Positions 11,304 to 20,800 of a stretch of DNA of 64,000 bases are shown piece after piece (position 1 is the stretch's first letter; every line of letters starts with the position of its first letter). This DNA is from Siphonodentalium dalli. Lineage: Eukaryota > Mollusca > Scaphopoda > Gadilida > Siphonodentaliidae. The notes beneath the pieces were generated by a model. That model saw nothing but the letters and a program-made list of their open reading frames with translations. It was not told the DNA's origin and did not search any database. The stretch is from positions 178,142,247-178,206,246 of the forward strand of contig CP136064.1 of the NCBI GenBank assembly GCA_032622095.1, given 5' to 3'. The position numbers and the translations under genes were made by a program.

Positions 11304-11543
11304 ACGTTAGTTTTTATACTCGAAAACGATGCACCATCTCGGTTTCCATCACAAAATCATAACACCCGACCACCTGGTTCCCAATTGGATAGTTTACAAA
11401 CATCAAATAGCGTGTTTGCGCAATACACAATAAAATCGAGCCCCAAATTATTCCACTTATATGCTGTGCGCATAATATTCTGGCCTTAAAATTTGGCGCC
11501 ACAAACTTCTCAAATAGATATCACCCGTTTTGTGCAGAAAGCA

Positions 11544-12370
11544 CCACAACTAGCTATTTCGTTTCGTCGGAAATACAAAAAAATATTTAAATTAGCTCCG
11601 CCCTGCGTCAAAATGAAGATTACCCTTTTTGCGACCAGATATTTGCAATTGCGTTCAAACAGGCATTTATCCGCCATTTCGCGTGAAATCGAGTTCACCA
11701 ACTATCAGGGAATTCTCGATTTGATAGATTTCATCTTTTTTGCGACCACGATGAGTCTCAATTTACTAGAACTGTACGGTGTATACGATGAACTCTTCGA
11801 GATTATGACCTTTAGAAGCCACGCCCATCAACCGAAAGATTTTTGCCACATATATTAAAACCTCCATGGCTCCTGGGTGCCTTGACTTATGAAGATGTCA
11901 CATGCGCGGTTGGACAGGAGACATTCTCGACTATAATATGGTGTGATGGTTCATAGCGATATCTTAATTGTCTGTATTTATTAGAGACATTTCGTGAGAG
12001 TTTAGTTTCAAGCATCATGCCGCTATTACCAAAGGGTCGCATCATGCACCGTCACATGGAACCACAAGTCACGGGTTGCGCTAAAGACCGAGCAGAAAGA
12101 AAATAGAGTATTAAATGTGATAGAATTAATTTTTAATGATATTACATTCCACAATAATAGATAACATTTAAACTTCAGTGCAATTAGATATGACAATATG
12201 GTGTTCGTAAACCTCGGAATAAATTAACGCGAGTCATTGAAATCTTCTGCTCGGTATACATACAGTAAGGTAACTGACTATCTCTGTGTAAATGAAGAGG
12301 CCTAAGAATTATAGGAGATTTTTGGTGTTTGACCTGGTGATATTTGGGCTGCGAACATGTTGCAGGTAGA
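11544..12370. other. Unique-looking flank of the tRNA array, no gene seen
   Basis: An open frame on the plus strand runs from array spacer into this flank (to 11858), but it has no recognisable motif. The phrase TTTTTGCGACCA occurs twice (near 11629 and 11739), hinting at an old internal duplication. I see no tRNA or 5S gene. Confidence 0.5.
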
Positions 12371-12384
12371 GGTTGGGCCGACAC

Positions 12385-12585
12385 GCTCAGCCAAAAATAC
12401 CTTCCAAAAAAACGCATTTACAAAAATGTGGAGCAGACGAAATTGAAACGAAAGAACACTTAATAATGAGATGCGAAAAACATAACTATTTGCGGAAAAG
12501 ATTTTTCACTGAAATAAGATTTCACAAACCAATTTTCGTAAACTTTGATGAAAAAGAAAAGTTCATGTTCCCCATGAAGGTTTAA
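12385..12585 (+). pseudogene. Fragment of a non-LTR retrotransposon ORF2 C-terminus
   Basis: The translated stretch contains CGADEIETKEHLIMRC, the Cys-His-Cys arrangement found after the reverse transcriptase domain in many LINE proteins. It is followed by LRKRFFTEIRFHKPIF and then a stop. No RT domain lies upstream, so this is a 5'-truncated remnant. Clade assignment is not possible by eye. Confidence 0.55.
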
Positions 12586-12695
12586 AACCGAGCATTTTCA
12601 ATCTGATATGCAACATGATTCGGCAGTTTCCGCAAATAATTGAGAATATATAGTGTTGAGTTACCAATACATGTTTATTGTTCTATATATTTTTT

Positions 12696-13012
12696 ATACT
12701 AGCTGATGTGCCCGACTTCGGCTGGGCTATTTGGGGATTTCTTTGTGATCACCTCCGTCTGGGCAGACTATACAGCGTCTGGACAAATTATTGTTCGATC
12801 GGTCCAGAAACATGCCTATATGAGCGTATATGGACGAGGTCAATGTCAAGATCAAGGGTCATGGACGCGGCCGCACCTGAAATTGGACCCGCCCATATTG
12901 TTCCCGGGATCAAAGTAAGCCTACATACCAAATTTGAGTCGGATCGGTCGAGCAGTTTTCGAGTCTATAACACACATACATACATACATACATACAGAAG
13001 TTCCAAAATATA
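12696..13012 (+). mobile_element. TE fragment with CATA-repeat tail
   Basis: It begins CTAGCTGATGTGCCCGACTT and ends CCAAATTTGAGTCGGATCGG, then AGCAGTTTTCGAGT and a (CATA)n run at about 12966-12994. This layout, with a conserved short 3' segment followed by a tetranucleotide tail, recurs in invertebrate RTE-like non-LTR elements and their derivatives. No intact coding frame was recognised. Confidence 0.5.
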
Positions 13013-13034
13013 TAATAGATGAAGTTGTCTTGGC

Positions 13035-13500
13035 TTGTGTTTAAATTATCTGTATTAGAATAGAATAGAATATTTATTGCAATACACCAGATATATAGGC
13101 AGTTGCAAGTTACAACATGAATTAAAACTTAAAACATGTAAATACGAACGATAATAAATTGTGTTCAATAACTGTTTGATGCAATACATCGTCATTCAAC
13201 TACCACCAATAACTTCTCGTGTTTATCATTATAATATACTAAACTTTCAAAGACCCTCTTCTGAGAAAGAACAACCTGATCATGTTGCATACGGTATTTA
13301 TAATCTTTGCTTCATCATTTCTCATAATCGTTTGAAATTTTTCACTATCGCTCATTTAAAAAAATTCACCCTTATTTTCTTGAATATTTCGAAATATTCA
13401 GTCTTGCTCTTAGATCACAAAATGATATTCAGTTTCAACACGCGCCTGATCGCACATTGTACAGTGTACACAATCTGTTTTTAACTGGAGTTTTCGGTTG
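13035..13500 (-). mobile_element. LINE 3' end with TTCTA-type tail, minus strand
   Basis: On the minus strand the sequence ends with AATAAATATTCTATTCTATT, an A/T-rich pentanucleotide tail typical of CR1/L2-like elements. Upstream of the tail the minus strand encodes, with stops, CTMCDQARVETEYHFVI, a decayed LINE zinc-knuckle region. It is a dead 5'-truncated copy. Confidence 0.5.
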
Positions 13501-14465
13501 TTTATGCCTACCTTTTTGTATTATGACAACTGCCCTACGTGGGTGAATTTTGTCAATAAAAAGTTTAGTTTAACAAGCACGGCTCAAGTTGGTTTGCATG
13601 GTCCATTCCCAGCTATGTTTAAATTGTCCACATCGCTGTCTGTAGAAGGTGCAAGCCAACGGTAGGCCTAGCTACCTGATTGAAATCATCACCCGAACGG
13701 AAACTGATCAGAAGACAGAATACTCATATATTCCTAATGTGGAATTTATTGATATATAATTATGTCATAATATCCAACCTGACACCACCCCTAAGGTTGG
13801 AAAATTTCCAACTGATGGCAATATCAGTCTAAAATTATGACCAAAAGGAGGTCAATATGCAAATGTTGGTCTGAAACAACAAATCCCCCTCAAATAAACT
13901 GTTGGAAAATCAAACTACAAGAACAATTTCAACCTATTGTTGGTGTGAAATTTCGAAATAATGTTGTGCCAGGTATGAAATTTCCAACTGTTCAAATTTT
14001 TTACCAAAGTTGGTGGGGGGGGGGGGGGGTGAGCCACCCCCACCCCAACCCGCCCCAGTCCCTGGTTACATAAAATAATACTCAACAAATATATTCACCC
14101 ATGTGTCTGATGTTGTATAAATAAAACGTGTTAATTCCAAATGTATTTCAATGTATAAATTCATCATACTAGTAGTACTAGACCAATCTTTAATGCTCCA
14201 GCTTCAATTCTGTTCATAGGCTATTAACCCTTTGATAACTGAATAATATCTGACAAGTAATTACTCCACTCCCATTGATTAAGGTGGCGCATAATTGGCT
14301 AAATTTTAAACATTGATGGCCATGGCAAATTTATATGTATCTAGTGCATGTATTGGACCTTGTAGTGTGTGAAAGAGATATTGTTATAGCAAGTTTGACA
14401 CTTTCTTCAAAACGACATTCTTGGTTTTCAAGATAGAATCCACGTTCTCTACCAAAGTGAATAAT
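13501..14465. other. No gene seen; homopurine run
   Basis: AT-rich intergenic DNA. A G run near 14018-14030 is followed by a C-rich stretch (CACCCCCACCCCAACCC). Short inverted motifs such as TTGGAAAATTTCCAA are present. No coding or RNA gene was recognised. Confidence 0.5.
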
Positions 14466-14683
14466 TTAACCCTGTTATGACAGGAGCTGCGCTGGTACAG
14501 CATTAAATTACCTGTACCAATGCATTCTCAATGCACTGGCTTACAAGGTCAAGTTAATATTGTTAAGCCAATGTATTCTGTTATATATGCGAGGCTCCCT
14601 ATGGGAGACTCACATATATAAGAGAATGCATTGGCACAGTGTTTTCGCAAAATTTCAGGAAGTTCCTGTCATGGAAGGGTTAA
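14466..14683. mobile_element. TTAA-flanked hairpin MITE, copy A
   Basis: Terminal inverted repeats TTAACCCTGTTATGACAGGA and (minus strand) TTAACCCTTCCATGACAGGA bound the element, with TTAA at both ends. Inside is a palindrome with arms CTTATATATG-type around CTCCCTATGGGAG, preceded by a partial second one. TTAA plus CCCTTT-like ends fit a non-autonomous piggyBac-type element; the superfamily is inferred. Confidence 0.7.
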
Positions 14684-16730
14684 ATTAATAAACCAGTGAG
14701 TGTACCGGTAATAGAATCTGGATCACAATATTAGCTTTCAGTTTTTGTGGTTTTCATAAGTATTACTGTACACTAAATCCAACCATTTATGGGACAATCT
14801 CCTTCTATAATCAACAGAATATATGCAACAAATGAATGAATTTGAGCCATGGATTAGTGCAAAATACACCCATGTCCTCTATGAACGATGCAAATAACAT
14901 GGTAATATTAATGAAAATGAATTTATGACTCCAGTTGCATATATTCTGTTGAGTATAAAAGGAGATAGTCACCTTTAATTTTGTTTTTACAAATATATTT
15001 TTGATCTTTAAAAAACAAGTTTTCTGTGATAAATATTATCTCCCTTTGAAATCCAAACAGCAGCTACAATCCAGAAAGAATGTCCAATTTACTATACATG
15101 CAAATCAGTGAACTCAAGCCTTTCATATTTCAAGCTATGAGGAGCAGATATTTCTAGTAATATCAGCATCTTCAAGACTGACTTCTAATTTCACAGCACC
15201 ATCTTAATTTGTAGTACTTTGCAGCTAATAATTTTAACAAACATCATTAGCCTGTTTGTTTGTTGATATTATTAGCTGAACATCCATCCAAGCCTGCAAA
15301 AAGAGTGTTTGTCATTTTCAGAATGAGGTTCCCAGAGGTTGAATTTAGTGGCGCTATCCCACATGGTGGGCTAGCATCACCATATTCACCCTCTGAGAAC
15401 CCCATTCTGCTTAGGCCTCAATGGCTATGGGAGACCTAGGATCAGATTGAATATCCCCAGTTGAAGTTGATGTTCACCCATTAGTCACCTCGATAATGCA
15501 TTTTATCTTCTGCAAATTAGGGGATATAGAAACTTCCCAGAAGGGAAAAAGTAACTAAAACAATGTTAATTTGAGACTGTAGATGGAATGTCATGAGGAA
15601 AATAATTATTGGATTTCCAGGACAGCTACAGAATTTCTCCTCTGTGATTTGGGCCCCTACATATCCACCTGGATCTTGTGCACTGGGATATCTATATGAC
15701 AACACTGAATTAAAATTGAAGCAGACATAGCAAATTGATGAATATTTATTACTCATAACAAGGATAACATTTTTTTTAATTTTATATCACAGATATTCCA
15801 ACCCAGGAGGGTTGTATAAATAGTAACAAATGATTCACATCTGCTCAGTCAACATGTGGTTGCTTATCCTTAAGATTAAAGGCCCACAAGGCACTCGCAG
15901 CAAGTACTAACGGATATAAAGTTATTGAAATTCAACCGACCAAATGTGAGAATGCCACCGTATTGACAAATATAACCTAAAAAGATCTATTTGCTTCTTA
16001 AGGTCTCAAAATTTTACTCATTATGGATTTGCATGAAAATTTATTCTAAGTTTTACATGCAAGAACACTTTTAAAAGGGCACACATGCAATGTTGTACAT
16101 TTCAACAATGTATGATTCCTGAATTACTGCATGCATAAAAATAATCCATGTCTCTTTTTGTGGAAACCCAAAGATGATATTTTATTCTTGAACTCATGCT
16201 GTAATAATGGAAATTAATTAGAAACCATGTGTACAATAAAACAGAACTAAATAAACAAAGAACAGTTTCTAGTTTTGTCTTCTCCCAAACATTGCCTGCT
16301 AATCTATCTTGCACATTTTAACATTGATTAATTTTTGGTAGGCATAAACTGCTTTTTAGTTTGACTGTCTGACAAAATTATATGAAAAATATACTAAATT
16401 CAAGGCAGATGAAAAACTGTTCGGTTTCAAAATGGAGGTTATTTCTATAAAGCTGTTCAGTTTCAAACTGAAGGTTATTTGTATAAAAAAGGACAGACTT
16501 CATGTTTAGAAACACAGTATATTGCCACATACTGCGGAGGTTTAGATTGTAAAATGGTAACTTGGTTGCTAGTAGCTACCGATGGTCAGTTGATTCACAT
16601 GATAGCCAGACATTCCCGTTTTGAGGAAACTGGTTTAGATCATTCAGAGCGCATAACTTAACTTCAAAATTACAGCAAGCAAGATAATCGAATGCATATA
16701 GTCGGCATCTCGGAGCAGAGACCGTAGGAA
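14684..16730. other. Intergenic, one dispersed repeat, no gene seen
   Basis: Apart from the inverted-repeat family copy at 15321-15575, I see no gene, RNA or clear element here. The DNA is AT-rich with scattered short direct and inverted motifs. Confidence 0.5.
15321..15575 (-). mobile_element. Degenerate copy of the 330-bp inverted-repeat element (see 49677-50006)
   Basis: This segment matches the element at 49677-50006 in the opposite orientation over most of its length. Shared blocks include CATTCTGCTTAGGCCTCA, GGGGATATAGAAACTT and ACTAAAACAATGTTAATTTG. The outer ends are eroded here. Confidence 0.65.
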
Positions 16731-16732
16731 TA

Positions 16733-16909
16733 CACTAATGCCCTAAATAATCGACTCCTTAACCACAGCAGAATTATGGGTAACTTTTCAGGATTTAGCT
16801 CATCAAGAGCTTTCCGATGAATGGCAACAAGCCATATTTCCGACTAAATCTTGAAAAGTTACCCATCATTCTGCTGTGGTTAAGGAGTCGATTATTTAGG
16901 GCATTAGTG
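16733..16909. mobile_element. Palindromic TA-flanked MITE (family K), copy 1
   Basis: Ends CACTAATGCCCTAAATAATC and its reverse complement, flanked by TA. The two halves are near-perfect complements (GACTCCTTAACCACAGCAGA against its inverse). TA duplication and a CAGT-like start fit a Tc1/mariner-derived MITE. Confidence 0.75.
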
Positions 16910-16911
16910 TA

Positions 16912-17395
16912 TATGATTAGTTTATACACACATCAATAAGGTGATATCTATCAACGACAGAATGCCAAGTTTTTTCAGCAATTTAATTATGTTGGAATTT
17001 GACAATCTCCTTATCCTCTCCATGGCAAGATGGCCACACAAAACACAACAGCATGAGACTGAGATTCATTTGTCCCCCCAAAATAACCCATAAAAATACA
17101 CAAAATGACCCTTTACTGTTACCTTTAACTCATAACTATTGGTTGATTATAATACACATGAAATTGTTAGCGAAGCAAGCAAGCAAGCGGTTAGACAATA
17201 TTAGTCTTGCACATTTCGCAGTTCAGCGATTGTCGCATAATTATGATTTTCACAAAGCCACCTTGTCATTCAACATTATCGGCATATGTCAAACTTTCAC
17301 GAGTTATATGATGTGGTGCTTTTGCACCGCACCAAGAGTATTTCAATTGCAACCCAAGTTTCTCCGTTTTACAATGTAAACCTCACCACTACATA
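16912..17395. other. No gene seen
   Basis: Short overlapping frames on the plus strand show no recognisable motif. This lies beyond the 3' end of LRRC43. Confidence 0.4.
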
Positions 17396-17594
17396 CAGTA
17401 ATGTCCTAAATAATCGACCCCAAATCCACAGCATAATTATGGGAACTTTTTCAGGATTTAGTCGGAAATATGGCTTGCTGCCATTCATCGGAAAGTTCTC
17501 TGTGAGTGGTAACAAGCCATATTTCCGACTATATCCTGAAACATTTCCCATAATTATGCTGTGGTTATAGGGTCATACACTTTGGGCGTTACTG
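17396..17594. mobile_element. Palindromic TA-flanked MITE (family K), copy 2
   Basis: CAGTAATGTCCTAAATAATC at one end and GGGCGTTACTG at the other, with TA on both sides. The halves are diverged complements. It ends only about 70 bp beyond the LRRC43 stop codon, so it probably lies in or next to the 3' UTR. Confidence 0.7.
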
Positions 17595-17663
17595 TATGTC
17601 AGAAATCTCTATCTCAGGCTGGTTGATTTAAATTTGAGATATGATAATGACAATCTTGACAGG

Positions 17664-17881
17664 TCAAGACTCTGTGTGCTGTTCCTGACTGGCTTTCATC
17701 TTTTCTTCCTCCTCTCTAACAGAGTCCATAGCTGTCTGCCAATGGTGCAAGTGAACTTCAACTTTGACCTCAAGTGGAGGTGGAGGGGCATCTTCACCAT
17801 CCTCGTCTGGCAATGAGGGAGTCTTTCCTTTGCCCTTTGCATCTTTTTTGTCATCCTTGCCCTTCTTGTCAGGCTTTTTGT
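17664..17881 (-). CDS. LRRC43: LRRC43 exon 14 (stop codon)
   Basis: It follows acceptor GATTTTTCAG and encodes DKKPDKKGKDDKKDAKGKGK, an acidic/proline hinge (DEDGEDAPPPPLEVKVEVHL) and an amphipathic C-terminal helix (MDSVREEEEKMKASQEQ), ending at TGA. I found no clear AATAAA in the next few hundred bases. Confidence 0.9.
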
Positions 17882-20800
17882 CTGAAAAATCGAAATTCAA
17901 GAAGTGAAGAAAAGTTTATCATGATGGTGATTATAGTAATTGGAACCGTGACAACCCGACCCACCGACAAACCGACCCGAGCGTATTTTATGTCAGGTTG
18001 TCCCGAATTTCAGGGCAGGGTTGTCCCATGATTTGAGTAAATATTTTTATTGTAATATTTTAATTTCATCTATTCTTAAAGGCCCACTTAATTTTCGAAC
18101 CCCCAGATCACATTATATAAAATATATGCCATATTATATACCATTTGAAAGAGGAAGCTCCAAAACATTGTATTATCAACTTATCCGGTGTAATAATCTG
18201 TGGAATGTTGTTTTTGTTGAGTTGCCAACACGTTTTGTCATCAAGATTGAAGTAAAAATCAATATCATTTTCAATGCAGCCGTTTGAGATCAGTTGCATT
18301 CTGGGTGTCGCAGGGGGGGGGGGGGGGGAAGTCTTTAAATGATTTCAGCAGTTTTCTATTTCTCTGTTGGCATCTTCTGAGAAACAGATGTTTCAAATAG
18401 TGATGAATTATGGTATTTTAATCATATTTTATGGCATAGATTGTTATTAAAACCGTATACCAAGTCACCATAAAAAAATAATCGGTGACTCGAAAATTAA
18501 GTGGGCCTTTAAGATTCCTATTATATAACATCAATTAATTACTCGTTTTCTTTGAGTTGCTGATATATATACTAAATGAAGCTCCACAAGACAACCGTCG
18601 CTGTCAATGTGTCTCGTGTCATGGAGAAGATAATAGGAAGAGAAGAAAGCAGATAGACCATTTAGAAAGAAAGGCTACTTCTAATCAACTGTCCGCTAAA
18701 GTAGTCAACAAGAGGTTGCAAGCCTTGAGATTCAATGAGAACCACGAAACTATGCTCGTAATGATGCTCGCGAACTTTTCAAAGTTGAATGCTGTATGAC
18801 CAACCTGATTCCGCATTTGATGCTCACAAAAGGCAATGCATTTGGAGCCTGGCATTTATCTGTTTCACGATTTCGAGAAGGCTTCCATTTCCCAACCTGG
18901 CGATATTCAACATGTTGAAATACCGGCTAGCTCCAAAGTTAAACCAACTGAGAAATCACAGGAAACATGCACCGTGATTGTGTACCCCTTCTGGGACGGA
19001 TGGGGTACCCCTCCGAATGCACCTTGTTCTTGAGACAACCATCGCCTGAAGTGCGAATCAAGTGGGCGGATCATATGATCTGGCATCCTACACCCAATGC
19101 TAGTGAATATCTCACACGAGGGAAAGCATCTGGCAAGGATCTTCTGTCCGTAGGAAGAGCGTACAACATTATTAATGTGAATCGTGAAGATAGGAAATCA
19201 GTTGCTTTCTGAAGATGAGCCTATGTCTAGGATGGATTCATATAGCGACCCATTGTATCAGTACCGCTCTTCGTGATATGACTGACCCATCATCCAAAGA
19301 TTATTCCTGAAGACTATCGACACAGGCGATACTCTATTCCGGCCATGACCACAACCTCTCAGGTGCCGGATGGCACATTGAAAGAAGCAACCACATTATA
19401 AAGCAGGAAGTCTTTTGAATACCTAGTCCGTTCCCATGTCGCCAGGTTTGCAGTCCGATGGCCTAACCACTCGGCTACAGCGACACTTGTCTGCAACAGA
19501 GAACCCTAAACAACTATCTGAGCTCCCTCGTGAGCACAATTCTCTTCTTCATTTCTCTTTTGTATGGGTGACCCCAAAGGAATGTCCAAAGCCTTTTCAC
19601 CTCGGGGATAGAACTACAGCTCGTCCCGATCCCGATCTCCATCCGTCCGAACTAGCGATGGGTTAAAAATGTTAGGTGGGGCAGGATCCGAAGCATGCCT
19701 CCTACTTGAATGGCATCGTGGGGAAATTTTTTTTTATTGTGCATTGGGATTCAAACCCGAAGGTACTGGCTGCTGTTAATCAAAAGGCGGCCAGTAACTG
19801 GAATTCCAGGACCACGGACATGCAGTTGGCCAACATGGAGGAAGCATGCTTGGGAATTTCGGCCCCAAACCATGCCCAGCAGGGACCGAAGGCATATAGG
19901 ATTATAATAGGGACAGGGTGTTCTCACCCCCAGCGGTGCTGACCCTGAGATGGTGACTTGTAGCGATGGACGGCGTGGTTCAAATGTTAGGTGAGAAGCA
20001 CACAGCCGTACCTGGGCACGCAACCCGCCAACCCGAGGGAGCAGATTGACGTCCCGTACGATAGTCCACGGATACCCACTACTTTTCTTCTTTTTTCTTT
20101 TCTTGTTTGTGTGGTTCTTCTTGGAGGGGCAGCTTGGCTGCGGTGCCCTCACGTTCCGTGTTTGAGGTAACTATCGCCCCGAGTTGCTAAGCCAAGGAGG
20201 GGATCACTATTCTCTAGTGGCCAGTTCTCCGAGGCAGCGGTACCCTCGAAACGAGGAGAACAGCAGCTCTAGGGGAGCTACAGGGAAAGATCTTCTGGAT
20301 CTGGTTCTTCTTACATCGTATCTGTATATATAACAGTGCAGGAACCATCTGGTTGTAGACGCACTGGTGCAGGTGCTACCACGGCCGAGCAATGTTATAA
20401 CCCTGTGGCGATTCCAGTAGCTCTCTTTAACGCGCACACCCCGAGGTGTGTACACGGGTCAGCTATTAATGTCAGTGCCCGATCGGGCATCGTACTGCAC
20501 CCCAGACAACCTACCTGGACAAGTGTTGTAATGGGGGGAAGCCGGCATTTTGCATTCGGATCTTTATTCAGAGATCTTGAATGAGACCTTTCAGCCTGAC
20601 AAGCTTGGTATCTGACCGAGTTCTGACAATTGCTAACAATAAAAAACTACACCTGTTATTTTTATGTTGATAAGCACCTTGGCTGTGACAACGAACGGCA
20701 GTAAGCTAATCGATTGTTTTGCACGAAATCAATATTGTAACACAATTTTGTTAAGTTGAAACAACAATGAAAAAATAATTGACAAGTGTCAATTTTCACT

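Larger units (their letters stand above)
1..11543 (+). repeat. Tandem array of 358-bp units, each with one tRNA-Lys(TTT) gene
   Basis: A 358-bp unit repeats head to tail about 32.2 times from the first base of the window to about 11543, where the sequence leaves the repeat after GCAGAAAGCA. Each unit is a 95-bp tRNA gene plus about 263 bp of spacer. By eye the units are essentially identical. The exception is the fourth, which has one extra C before the tRNA (near 1171) and one missing A after it (near 1360), leaving the unit length unchanged. The spacer contains no second RNA gene that I recognise on either strand. The left end is cut by the window, so the array extends further. Such homogeneity implies recent amplification or strong concerted evolution. 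Confidence 0.97.

Noticed and set aside
1-11543. CRISPR array
   Set aside because: The repeat unit is 358 bp, has no variable spacers, and contains a eukaryotic tRNA gene.
1-11543. 5S rRNA or snRNA gene in the spacer of the tRNA unit
   Set aside because: I looked for 5S internal-promoter sequence and U-snRNA motifs on both strands of the 263-bp spacer and saw none.
1-11543. Functional link between a tRNA-Lys array and the lysine-rich tail of LRRC43
   Set aside because: Adjacency alone does not support it. The tail is short and tRNA supply acts genome-wide.
11493-11858. 121-codon plus-strand ORF crossing the array border
   Set aside because: Its first part is array spacer and the rest shows no known motif or splice context.
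19430-19490. Functional tRNA gene on the minus strand
   Set aside because: Only the D-arm half is tRNA-like. The anticodon and T arms do not pair, so it is better explained as a SINE head.
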